Assembly (NCBI GenBank): GCA_012845835.1
Contig: JABAKD010000018.1
Location: 7,850,701 to 7,914,700, forward strand
Source: Undaria pinnatifida
Lineage: Eukaryota; Sar; Phaeophyceae; Laminariales; Alariaceae
DNA: 64,000 nucleotides
Direction: 5' to 3'
The position numbers and the translations under genes are program-made. This document shows positions 26,641 to 40,100 of the stretch, piece after piece (the stretch's first letter is position 1; each line of letters begins with the position of its first letter). Under the pieces are notes generated by a model. That model saw only the letters and a program-made list of their open reading frames with translations, had not been told where the DNA came from and searched no databases.

Positions 26641-27920
26641 ACGTGTGTACGACGACAGGCGACGATCACAATCACGGGGATGATCGCGATGGCCTTAACG
26701 ATAACAGTTGCGACCATTATGGCGATTACTACCATGATCACGATTACGATCATGATGATCATGGCGATCACCCTCACGACAGAGATTACCCATGAATGAC
26801 GACCACGATGAGCGTGGTAGTGAGCATCGCCTTCGCCATATCGACCACGACGATCGCGATCACGATTCGATCACCATCATTACAAGACCAACATCATCGC
26901 GATCACGATCACCATTACCATGACATCGCGATGATGGCTACGACAGCGACGACGATCACCGTAACGATCGCCATGGCTGCCACGAAGATAACATCACGGC
27001 CACGATGACGGTGACGATCACCACGAAGATCTCGGCCACGTGACCGTGACCATTACCATCACGATCACATCACGATCACGATCACATCGCGATCACGTTT
27101 ACATGACGATAACGATGGTGATGACGATGACGGTCTCAGGGACCATGGCGATCGCCATGACGCATCACGACGATCGAGATCATGGCGATCACCATGACCA
27201 TGACGATCACCATCACCATGGCGATCACATCACGATAACGATGAAGGTGATGATCAAGACCATGATCACGACTATCACAGCGACGGTGACCGCATCCATT
27301 ACCGTCACGATCACATCACCATCACCATCACATCGCGATCACAATTATACAACGATAACGGACGACGAGCACGACGACTGTCTCGGTGACCATGGCGATC
27401 GCCGTGACGCATCACGACGACCACCACCATGACCGTAACGATCACCATGACCAAGGCGACCACCATCACTAAGGCGATCACATCACGACGACGATGACGA
27501 TGACGATCGCGATCAAGCTCACGACGACGATCATGGCGAAGATGACCGTGACCATAGCCGGCACCCGATCACATCACGATCACCATCAAGATTACACAAC
27601 GATAACAATCACGATAACGGTCTCGTAGATCGCCACAATCACCACGGTCGTGACGCACCACAGCATCCACGACCATGACGATTGCCATCGCCATGATGTT
27701 CACCATCATAATCATCACCATCATCGTCACCGTCATCATGACCATGGCCATGAGCATCACCTTCAATCACCGTCACCATCACATGGCGATCACGAGTACG
27801 ATCACATACCAATCACGACTGCATCACGATGACATGGTGATCACGATCACCTTCACGACTACATCACGATCACGGCGGCGGTCTCAACGGTCTCGGCGAC
27901 GAACCATGACCACGGCGACG
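26640..27920. repeat. ATCACG/ATGACG satellite-like array
   Basis: 1.3 kb of degenerate 6-bp units (CACGAT, GATCAC, CATGAC) with longer-range repetition, e.g. GGTGACCATGGCGATCGC near 27150 and 27390. It stops about 40 bp from the syntaxin stop codon, so the syntaxin 3' UTR probably runs into it. Confidence 0.9.
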
Positions 27921-27960
27921 GCGAGGAAGACAACACAAACCATGTATCTGGCAGCCAACA

Positions 27961-28120
27961 TCAGACGAGGAACACGAAAAAGAAGAGCAGGAACAGGATC
28001 AACACCCCCGAAACCTTCAGCATGAGGACCCTATTGCTGCTCAGCGATCGCATTGTGCTCAATAAAGCCAAGTGGCCCTGGTTCACGCTCTCCCCCGCGT
28101 CTTCCACGTTGTCGTGAATG
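27961..28120 (-). CDS. Syntaxin exon 9 (SNARE C-terminal half, membrane anchor, stop)
   Basis: Encodes IHDNVEDAGESVNQGHLALL, then MRSLSSNRVLMLKVSG and VLILFLLFFFVFLV with stop TGA at 27963-27961. SSNR-x-L preceding the anchor is characteristic of STX5/SED5. Acceptor ATCCTGTAG. Confidence 0.96.
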
Positions 28121-31100
28121 CTACAGGATTTGCAATCCAAAAACGGTGGCCACGGTAACCGACAAGGGGCGAGGGGAGAAGGAAGGAGAGGGGAGGGGGG
28201 GGAAGAGGGGGGGGGTTAGGTGCACAATTAACAAAAAATGCTGGTTTCAAGAGGGTTTCCAACAATTATAAACTATTACCTGGTACAAGGTGCAAAACAT
28301 AAAGGGAGAACATAAGGAAGAGGGGGGACGAGGGGGGGGGGGTATATCCCGTAGAAAAAACGACAAAAAAAAACAAAATGTAACCCTAGGGAAGAGGCGC
28401 AGGAGCATCTATCACGTAGACAAAACGACAAAAACAAAACATGTACCAAGATTTCCGAAAACGGTGGGCACGAAACGAGGGGAGAAGGCGCGGGGGGGAG
28501 GGGAGGGTTGGGTCCATGAAGACGTATCTTTCCCTTCCCCCCAAAAAAGAATCTCCAATTGCAGAAAAAAGAAACAAACTTCCAATAGGAGGAGCAACAG
28601 CCAAACCTCAAACTTCTCCCATCCCTGCTTCTTTCCTTCCTTCCTTCCTTCCTTCCTTCCTTCCTTCCTTCGTTCGTTCGTTCGTTCGTTCGTTCGTTCG
28701 TTCGTTCCCCCCCTCCCTCCCCCCCTAGCCCTCTAACACAACCATAGAATGTCTCTCTCACCTTTCAACCATCTCCCTTTGGTCTTGGAGCATGGTTGCC
28801 AGCTTGTTGAAAATCAACCCCAGCTCCGCGATATGCCCTTCCACCTCTTGAACCGCCGACGATCGCGACTCGAGGTAACTCTTCAAGGGGAATTAAGAGA
28901 GGGTATCATTCACACGGAGATCCACGCATGAACGGGACGCCAAGTCGAGGGGGGGCGGAGGGGGGGCGGGGGCAGAGAGAGATGGGGGGGTGGGGGGGGG
29001 GGCTAAATGAGAGGAACACATTTTGATACAAAGCGCCTGCTGTGTGGAACGCAATATGGGGGGGGGGGGCGCAGATTTTTTGTTTCGACACACAACGCCA
29101 GCGTATGAACAAATAATTCACTGATGCACTGGCTGTATTAGTGCCGGTGATGGAGGTGATCATGGCTGGAATGGTGGAGGTAGTGGCGGTGGTGGCGGTG
29201 TTGTTAGTATTGCGTTCGTATTGGCGGTTGCGCAAGCGTGAAAGTTGTCCCTCCCATGATACATCTTCAACGCAGGCGCCTCAAGAGAACGCCCGCTCCC
29301 CCCCCCCCACATCCAGTTATAACGAAAACGTAGCAACCCCCACATCCCAATTATAACAAAAACGTAGCAAATACCGTCGACAGCTCCTCCAGGGCTCGAC
29401 AAGCAAGCGCCCCCCTCCCCCCCACCCCCCCCCCGCCTGCACGCACACCCCCTCCACCCCTCCACCCTCTCCCTCCTCCCCCCAGCACGCACCTGATTTC
29501 CATTTGCTAGCTCCATCTGCATAAACTGCTGTTGCTGCTGTTGTCGCCCCTGGCCCCCGTTCGGTGCTATCAACGGCGTGTCCGCCGATGCCTCTTGCTC
29601 CGCGTCTGGGTAAGACGTCACCTGCAGACCATGCGCACGAGTTTATACGTTTTTTTAACCCCCTTTTTAGAGCCCAAAACCCCACCTCATACTAATTCCA
29701 AGTAATTTCCCCCCCCCGAAAGGGTTTCCAGTCGTAAAGGCGTTCAAGAATATGAGTCATCCCACGCTATGGGTGCCGTAGAAGTTTCTGAGCTGTTAGC
29801 ATCGACTAGTATAGGGTGGGTTTTGGGGCTCTAAAGGGGCTTGAACTAGTAATTTGCCCCCCCCGAAAAGGGTTTCCAGTCGTAAAGGCGTTAAGTACAT
29901 GAGTCATCCCACGCTAGGGGCGCCGCAGCATTTTCTGACTGCTAGCATCGATACGTCACCCGAAACATGACCTTGCCAAGACAGTCGTATGGGCAACCCG
30001 ACTACAATTTATGTGCCACCTGGCACCAGGCAATAGTGCTAAAACAATTATACTGGTGAAAAAATATCACATGCTATCATAACCGGCAGACACGCATTCG
30101 AGAAGCTCAACCGGTCAGAGGTACCGTAATTGTGCGAGTCATCGCACAGGCCGAAGTCATCGCACCCCTGTGCGTTAATTCTTCAAGTTTGGAATCATTT
30201 AATTCATTTTCCGCACAGGGGTCGGAGTCATCGCACCCCTGTGCGATGACTCCGATATTGGTGCCACCTTCGAGCGTGAGGTTGCATGCTGTGGCTTGTG
30301 GCCTCAGGATAAAAATTGTGCCACGATCCGTTTTTCTAGCGGTTTGTAACCGGGGCTCACCGCTGTTTGTAGCAGGTGCATATCATACATGTATAAAAAA
30401 CTCTCGCTTTTGTTATTCTTTATTCGGCGACCGCACCAAGAAAAAAAAAAAAAAAAAAAGCACCACCGGCCCTGCCACGATGCGGTGCTGACCCACCTAG
30501 TACTGCTGTACCTCATGCAACGGAACGACGGCAGCCGACAACTCAGTTGGGTTTTTTGTGTTTTGGAGCTGTGTGTGCTCTGGGTGCGGTACGGACGAAC
30601 CGCAGGAAGGCAGGCACACAGGCAGCAGTGCCTGTCAGTCTCCACCCTAGGGGCGTGTTCCGTGTAGCACATGGTAGAGTTAGGTATCGCACAGGGAGGA
30701 CGTTCAAAAGGTGCGCCACCAGTACAGCAGTGGGGTGTGTGGTTTCCTCCGTATCGCACATACATGTCGGCCGCACAGGGGTGTGCGTTCACATCACAGC
30801 ACAGCAGGGTGTTTGATTTGCTCGGAATCGCACATGTCGGAGATACCGCACAAGGGTGTGCGTTCACATCACAGCATGACAGGGTGTGTGATTTGTTCAG
30901 AGTCGCACATGTCGGAGTTACCGCACAGGGGTGTGCGTCAGAACGGGAAATCAAATAATTTAATTCATTTTCTGCACAGGGGCCGGAGTCATCGCACATG
31001 CTGGAGTTATCGCACCCCTGTGCGATAAAAATCAAAGTTAGGAATCATTTAAAAATTGATCGCACAGGGGTGCGATGACTCGCACAATTACGGTATTCGG

Positions 31101-34100
31101 CCCAACAAGAGCAAAAAAAAACCTACATGCCACGGGACGACTCACACGCTTCGTAAGTAGAGCATGCAATAAAACCTTCAGCTGCTGCCATTATTACTGC
31201 TATTAATATCGACAATAAAAGTGGTGCTACGGCCCAGCGCTGCCACGCCGTTGGAAAAGATGAAAACGCCACCAGCCAGGAGAGGCCCCGGGGGCACAAC
31301 CAGCCGGCGGAGACTCCCGGGGACACAGAAACAAAACGTGCAACGCCTCCCCCATACAGACCTCTCGCGATTCCCGGCGAAAAAACAGGCAACACCCCCG
31401 AACTCGGCGTGTACGCATATTGGCATGCGTAAGCAACGGTGCGTACGTATGCACGTAATACTACCACTGCTGCTGTACGTATTCCCGGGGACACAATCAA
31501 CGCATCCCCGTATTCCCGCGGACATGATGAGCCCATTTTCCGGGAGGGGAGGATAACATGTCATCCCCTTAGAAATATAGCGCTCGCGCATGAACACTGT
31601 ACCTATACACGTACCTGACTGGTACGTGCTACGATTACAACATTTATTTATTGTCCTGACAAAGTGTATTTCGTGCCATCAAGGGAGTTTTCGCTGGCGC
31701 CTCCTGCTGCGCGTCTGGGTATAACGCCACCTGCGGTCAATGCAGGACATGGTGACGGTTCTTACACTCGAATAGAGCATGTAATGACACCTTGTCGGGT
31801 GCCAATAACAAACTGGTACGACGAAAGTTTTACTAAACAACGTACTACGTACTACAAACACGAAAACCTCCGACTTCTTGAATGTTGTATTTATATGCCC
31901 GTCTAGCCCCCCCCTCCCCCCCCCCCCCCCCCCCCCGGCCCCCCCGACCGGACCTCCCTCCCAACAAGTTTTTCTCGACAAAAAAACAGCACAAAAATAT
32001 TGTTGAATTGCGATCTCACCTGTCCCGGTCTAGGCAGCGCCCCCATCCCCCCCCCCGCCCCTAACGCCCCCCCGGGATTCCGCCCCACCCCCCCATTTCT
32101 CCCCCCCCCCGATGACCCCGGGGGAGAAGGCATCCCCCCCCCCAACGAGGTGCGCCCGTTGTCGTCGGTCTGTTTGATCGGCGAAATACCTGCCACGGTG
32201 GCACGGCACCACACAAGAACATAGATGCACAGAGAAAGTGCGCAACGATTTTCAGCAAATCTCAGCGAATCGGAGGGAAATTCAGCAAAATCTCAGCAAA
32301 TCTCAGCAAAACAAAAGTTTGAGAGAAACCACTACCACCCCCCCCCATATAAGCAGTATTAAGAGCAGAACTAGGAATGTACCAACTTGAAACAAATAGA
32401 GACGTGAGAAAGTTGGAATGACAACATGAAATAAAGAATATACGCCAGAATGGAGGTTGCCAGCCATAGTTGATAGGGCTGTATGGGAGAAAATAACAAA
32501 AGGGCGAGCTGGAATGAGATGGGATAACGTAGTCGAGAAAATATGGAAAGATTTCGGGGGAGACCGAGAAGAGGTACCGTCTCTAGAGAAGTTTGGCGGG
32601 TACAAGACAGAAGTAAAACAAATAATAGAAGACAGGGAAAGGCTAGCGCCAAGAAACAAGGTGAAAGAGGAGAAGCACTTAAGATATATACGGGGGGTCC
32701 AGGGAAGGTATTGGAAGGAAAACGTATCTGCACGGCCCAATGGACTACGCGAAAAAGCTGAAACTGCGATTTCGTGTAGGGGACCTGGACCTACCAGAAC
32801 GAAGAAAGAGATATACCAGTAGTCGGGAGGAGGACGTGGCTCCCAATACGTGCCCGTGTGGCACAACATTAGAGAGTAGGACTCACACAGTAGGAGAACG
32901 TGCATATACAAGGAGGAACGGGACGCGTTACAAGATGAGATGAGCAAAAATTCGACGTATGTGACATGGAAGAGTTTTGTAGAATAGAGAGCAGCGAGAA
33001 AACGATCGCTATCCTAGGAGATGGATGGTGGCCGCAGACGGCGAAACAGGACGGGGATAGGGCAAGCAAACAGCTTCTATGTAATACATGAAAATTGAGC
33101 GCCCAAACGTTGGAGGTGTCTATTAGGAGTAGGAACGGTGCTCCATCTCGAAAGGGATGCGTGGTCAATGGTCAAATGACTAACGCAAGCAGCAAATGAG
33201 TACGCCCCCTCCCCCATCTAAACCCTATCAACCGACACCAACCCCCAACCCCCCCCCCTTATCATTCGTTCGTGCCCCACCCTGGAATCCCCCACCCTAC
33301 CAACGCCGACCCCCAACTCCCCCTTGTGGTCAGTTGGAATCACAACGCCCCCAAACCCCCTGCTATCCTACTCGCCCCCTGCCCCCCCGCGGAACGCCCC
33401 CCCAATCCCCACCCCCGCTACCCCCGGCCCCCACCCCCACCCCCACCACCCCTATAAAGATATTGTAGCTGTCGCTAAAACGAGCGACAGCCGATAGATG
33501 TAACTGTCGTCAAACGTGTGGTCCGCCACCACAGCACCCATTTTTCTAGTGACCTAGTCTAACTTCAAGTGAAAGCGTACAAACACACGTTTTTTTTTTC
33601 GAGTAGAGCGCTATTACGGGGGGACCGCAGGTGGGAATTAGAAACTCGCTTCGCTCGAATTATTCACTACATTCACCTAGCGGTCGATACGCCGGCTGCG
33701 GTGCCAGCGTAAGCGTGGAAGACTCTCGCCCCACGAACATCTCCCGGTGGTCTTTTTGAGCTTTCAGGTTGTTCGAACGTTGCTGCAGGACATTCTTGAA
33801 CGTCTAAGTAGACGAAGACAAGGGCGAGCGGGGATGAGGGCGGAGGGGCGGTGGAGTGTGTCGGGGGGGGGGAGTGTGAGGGGGGGGGGGGGGGGGGGGC
33901 GGGGGGGGTAGGGTACGTGGAGGTTGGGGTTGGGGAAGGGTTGATCGAGTGGGTGAGGGACCGGTGGGGGACCGATGGGGGAGTAGGGTGGGTGGCGGAG
34001 GGGTGGCGGAGGGGTTGGCGTAGGGTTGGTTGGTTGGGGGGGGAGGGGGGGGGCAGGTGGACGTGAGGGTGAGCGTAGCGTGGGGCTGGGGTTGGAAGCG

Positions 34101-37100
34101 AGGTAGGATTTACTGGGGGGGGGGGCGGGGCGGGTGGGGGGGGGTCAGGTTGGGGTAGAAGGGTAGGGGTGGGGTTGGGGGGCCTTTCTGTAGGGGTAGG
34201 GGTGGAGTTGGGGGGCATTTCTGTTAAACTTAACCGTGGTCACGGCGCCAAGGAAAGCACAACACCACAATCTTGCGCACCTTGGCGGTGTTGATGAGCT
34301 CGGTTTTCAGCTGCCCCACGACATTCACACTGTGGCTGGCCTCCTGGTTTCGCTCCCCCATCTCCTTCTTCCTTCGGTTGACGTACATCTACAAAAAAAA
34401 ACAAACGATTAACCGCAAAACGCCATGAAAAACGAAAAAATGAAAAATAACTTGTTTCGGAAAAAAAATACTTCAAGTATATATTTCCCAGAATCAGAAT
34501 TAACATTTCCAGAACAATTTTTTTCTTCATTTTCCAGAACGAAATGGCAAAATGACGTTTCGTGCTGATTGGTGAAAAAATCGGCCCCGTTCAGAGAGGT
34601 TTCATTTTTTTTGTTTTGTTATTTTGCTTTTTGCATTTGGCCGAGGAAACGAACGTCAGCTATCACCAGCAAGGAGCCAGCTACACAGCTAACCAGACTG
34701 CCTGTGCGACGAAGCGCGCAGCAGTAGCAGCAGCGTGTGGCCAGGACCTGCGTACCCGTGGTCGACTCAAACATATAGTAAGGCAGTGGCTCTGTGCCAG
34801 TGGTTGTCGGCAATCAAAATCAACTCGGACATAGCCGTGCATGGGTGTACGCGAATTCGCGTGCCAGGTACCAGGTAGGTGATGTTTTCAACAGCAGATA
34901 CGCTACGTCGCGAAATCGACGACCCTGCCAAACATAGCGAGGCTTGTGCCTAGGCTGCCAAAGCGACAAAGCACGCAGCAGCAGCAACACGCAGCGGCAG
35001 TGCAAGGCAAGTAAGGCAACTCCCTCAGGCTCGGAAGTCCCTTTGTGCCTCTCGGTCGCTGTAGCTGGCCATCTTGGCAAGCCTCTCTGACCAGCACCAA
35101 GCACCCAGCACCCCCTCTCCCCCCTCTCCTTTCCTTTGCCCATCGTGGCGGGCCAGCACCGATTCGAACCTTCGTTGAGGGGGCCCATATCCTTGCGGCC
35201 GTTCGCTACTGCATACGTGTCTCGCTGCTGTTGCTGCTGTTGCTGCGGCTAACTACTGTTGGTACGAGGTGTGCTTTGTTTGTTGGTTGCAGCGCTATAC
35301 GCATGTGTGTCCAGGTAAGTACAGGTACTACTGCTGTTGGTACGTGGTGTGGGTAACTGACATCAGAGCGTCCTCCACACCAAAACACCAACACTTATAC
35401 ACCACATCTTGGGCCCGGTTCTTTCTGGTTTTAAACCGGAACTTGAGTTTCCAGAACGAGAGCCCAAAAAATTCTCTGGGTCTGGATTTGGGGGCGAAAC
35501 CCACAACGAAACGCGATTTTTTCCTCTACTTCTGGAAATATTTTCATTCTGGACATGGAAAAACGTTTTCCGCAACTCCCAAATGAAAACGAAGGACCAA
35601 AAACCAAAGACGAAAAACGGAAAACACGAAACAAGAGAGGAAAACCAAGAAGAAAAAATGCAAGAAATACATCTGAGAAGATCAAAACTCACAATTTCAA
35701 AATTCACAATCCAATATTCACAATTCAAAATTCACAGTTCAAAATTCACAATTCATGGGCGAAATTTTACTCGAGACACGACCCGACACACCAGCTCATG
35801 ACCATGAAGCGCGACGACGATAACCCACCACTGCGCTCGTAGACAACGCATACAAAAACGACTATAAGCAAAAAAAGTCGCGACGAAAAAACACCCGCGA
35901 GACATAATTCCTCCACAACCGGAAACCCTTATCGGGGGGACAAACCACTTGAAGTTAGAGTGCATTTTTTCCGGTAGCAAACTAAAAAGGGTTAACGCTT
36001 TTACGACTGGAAACCCGTGGTTGGGGACAACATACTTGAAAATAGTACCGGGAGATATTTTGGGGCTCTAAAGGGGTTAAGACAGGACGTCGAAAACGGC
36101 GCCGACGCTAGGAACGCCTGCTGCGGTTGGGGTATAGCACTCGCAAGTTTTCTTGCCTGATGAGCTCTAACCCTCCAACCGCCAACAAGGAGAACAAAAT
36201 AACCGAAGCCAGATAGTTTATACACAATTCTCATCTACAGCAGTAGCGGTCTCTATAGCGCCAGTATGTGCACTATAGAGGAAAATACAGGCACTATAGC
36301 AGCAACCGGCACTACTCCGCATACTGACACTTCTGGATGCTCCCACCTGTGTGTCAACCGATTTCACAGGCAATACAGCGGGCAACCGGCATTACTCAAA
36401 CGGCACTATAGCGGGACCTCTACTGTTTTTTTTCTCATCTGTACCAAGCAGTACAGCGGGAAACCGGCACTACCCCGCATAGTGTAACTACTGGTAGTTC
36501 CTATCTGTGCCAAATTCACAGGCACTATAGCGAAACCGGCACTGCTCCGCATACTGCCACTATTGGTTTTTCCCACATGTGCCAAAGTACTTTACAGGAG
36601 TATAGCGGGGAACCGGCACTACTCGAACGGCATTATAGAGGGACCTTTATTGGTTGTTCCCATCTGTGCCAAGGTACTTCACAGGAAGTATAGCGGGTAA
36701 CCGGCACTACTCTACCGGCACTACTCTACCAGCACTACGGAGGGACCTCTACTGTACCTGAGAAGCGTCCAGTTCGACGTTGAGGGCCTGCATCTCCCCC
36801 TTGATGGCGTGCACGAGGGAGTTTATTTCCGTAGCCGGGTCGTTGAAGAGCCCTCGCTGCTGCACGACTGCGCGTCGAGCACAAAGCAAACGATAAAAAG
36901 AAACATGATAAAAAGCAAGAAAATCCGCGAACAAAAACGAAACAAAACAAGAAAGCCGAGCAAACATAAACGCAAAGCATTGAAGCAAGAGAGACAGACA
37001 GACGGACGGACGGGTAGACGAAAAAAACAACCCAAAAAAAGAAAAAAGAAAGAAGAAAGTGAGCGCTAGCAGGCCCGAACAACCCCACCGACTACTGCAC

Positions 37101-40100
37101 ACCGCGAACAGAATACGATCTGGATCATATAGACCAAGATAATGTAGATCATCTAGATAATCTAGATCATGTACATCTACCTTAGATGCTGCACCTGCAG
37201 GTATGAGATGCCGTGCAGAATCTCTCTGCAGAGAGCACAGACCCAACTATGAAAACGTTAGCTAGATCATGCAGATCGTACGGCTCCCACGTGTTAACAT
37301 GAGCTAGACCATACAGATCTTCCCCGAAATATCTACATCATCAAGTGGAGATCAGTGCTCTGCCGACGTGGGGAATACTGTAAGGCGAACTAAATACCAG
37401 AAAAAATGTACACCAAATTTGGGAACGCAAAGATACTGGGCGACCCCCTCGGAGCCCGTTCGGGGGAGCGGGGGGAGGGGACGCGCTACCCAAAACATAA
37501 CGCCAAAACCAAAAGCATCCCCTCTACCTTTTTTTTTTTCTTTTTTTCATCCTCCGGCGGATGGGGATTTACCGTACGTAGCATGGCTCAGAACCACTCA
37601 CGCTTTGTCAAGTGCTGCAGCTTTGTAGAAACCTTGTGGATGCTTTTCGCGATGGAAGACGCCGCAGAGTGGAACTCCCCCAGCGTCGACACATTTTGCA
37701 CCGCAGCACCCGGCCCCGCCGCTGGAGGTTTCCGCTGGAAAAAAAAAATAAGGGCGTTACATCCAGGATACGAGAGAAGAGCTTTGAAACGACGAAAAGA
37801 GTCGCGAATAATAACTAACCAACAAGGGGGGGGGGGGGGGGGGGGGTTACGTGAAATTTCTTTAAAACTGAGCCCACGTTTAGGAAGCAGACATTCCAAC
37901 TAGACAGCTGTCGATTGCTCGCACAGCAACATCAGCAACAACAACCACGACGACAGCAACAACACCACCGCTACACAACAACAACAACAACAGCTGTCGA
38001 CAAGCGAGGAAATAAACAAATGCTGAACCCCTCCGCGCGACATAATCCGAACGCGCGTGCCGTACTGGAAGCGCGGAGCAGGGAGGGCGCAGAGAGAAAG
38101 CGATAAAACATACGAAGTACAAAACAGAACCCAGTCAACTCCTTAAGAAGTTAGATGTGCATCCTCGTTTATATGGACAACCTACTTCTACGAATAAAAA
38201 AACTACACCACGTACAGCTGTGAGATTGAGGATTTAGTCGAGATTCATATCTGCATGCTGTGTTACTCCGATCGCGCGAGTTAGGACGGGTTTGTACGTC
38301 CCCATGAAGGATATAGGTCGGCGCCTCTCCTCTGTGCCAGCTAGAACCAGGGTCAACAAAACGGTGATGCGAAGATGTTCAGTCTTCTAAGGGTTCACCA
38401 TCACTGTGCCCGGAAACCGCCAAAGCTACGGTACGGGCGTTACTCCCATTTTCACCCCGAATTTTGACGTTTTTTTTTCACCACTCGCACCAGTGATTCT
38501 GTACCTTACGGACAAAAAATACTTAAGGGCAGCCTTTTCGCGCAGCATAGCTTACCACTCCATTGCGGATTCATACCGCGAATTTCAACCACACGAAAGC
38601 CAAAGACCGCAAAAGAAACAGGGGGCTCACGCGCGCGAGTGACTCCGAGCCGCCGCATGCAAAGGGCCCAAAAGGAAACCCCCTACACCCTAGCCTGGAT
38701 CAAACTACAAAGCCCGTTTTGAGGGGGACATGTACATAATCCTTTTTAAACCCCGCAGATTTTACGGTTGCACCCACACGTTTCCAGGGAAAACTTACTT
38801 GGGATTAGTATGGGGTTATTTTTGCGGTGGCGAAAGGTTAAGAGCCCCGAACCAGAATCTAAGTCGCGACGTATAGAAAGCTCGGCAAAACAGAGCTACG
38901 ATACGAAACGCCAAGGGCGGCTTCGTGATTCGCAAGTCGCCCTTTTCTTACAAATAAGATACCTGCAGGTGTACGTACGAATAGACGTTATAGGGTTATC
39001 GTGGGGAATTTGGCGAACGTCGTGAGGTTGCAGCATTACCGGTATAAGATGGGGATAGGTTTTGCAAGACCAAACCCCAACATAACCCCAACCCTACCCC
39101 TAGCAAAAAAAATGCGAAAGTGGGTTTCCAATGAGAGCCTAGACGCGTGCTACGATAGCGGTGGCGCTTTTTGGCTAGTACGTTTTCTGCACGACGGGAC
39201 TCCTTATGCCCAACCCGTCCAAATGTCATTCCTGTCCCGCAATGTTAACGTTTGTTTTATAACGTACCTATTAACAGGCCATGAGTCTATCCATCAAGTT
39301 GCACGTTCGGCTCGTCATTCTCAAAAAAACAGTTTATGGCGAAGGCATAGAGCTCTTTAAGCAACCACCCTGGGAAACGATTAGGTGCGCGCTTCTGTCG
39401 TGGCGTACGTCCCCACCTATGCTGCAGTACCGGCCTTCCAACGAGAAACGGGACACTGGACAAGACTAGGTTTAACATTTGAGAAACGAGAAACGGGACA
39501 CCGGACAAGACTAGGTTTCTTATTCGAGAAAAAATGGGGAACGGGATTCTGCGCAAGACTAGGTTTCTTATTCGAGAAACAATAGCTTCTTGTGTGGCTC
39601 TTTCTATGAGAGTACTGGTATCATAGCGAACGACTACTCGTACATGGGATGGTCGCATCGCCGCCGAGGGGACGCTCGTGCGGTCTTGGCAAGCAGGGGG
39701 GCGGAGGACGGCCCAGGCTAGGGTTCGTAATAGAGAAAGGGCGTGTTCCACACTAAATTCAGTGTAATCGCTCGCGAATTTCTTATTTCGCCGGAAATGT
39801 CTGCCTTGGTTTCTTGCGGGGCTTTTCCTTCTAGAGGGCCGGTAGTGTACTCGTAAATAAGAGGATTTGTGGCCGCTCCCGCATTTCTTTTTCCACCGAA
39901 AATGGCAGACATTGTTTCTTGTGTGGCTCCTTCTTATTAGAGTACCGGTATCATAGTGTACGACGGTCCGTACATGGTCTGGTCGCATCGTCGCCGAGGG
40001 GATGCTCGTGCGGCCTCGGCAGGCAGGGCCTCTTGACTCAACTTGGGGTAGAGGGGGGAGGGGAGGGGGGGCGACGCGGCCCAGGCCAGATTTCGGATTT

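Noticed and set aside
30304-31035. 243-codon minus frame inside the 970-bp element
   Set aside because: Composed of translated internal repeats and inverted ends; no domain and Cys content driven by the GCACAG motif.
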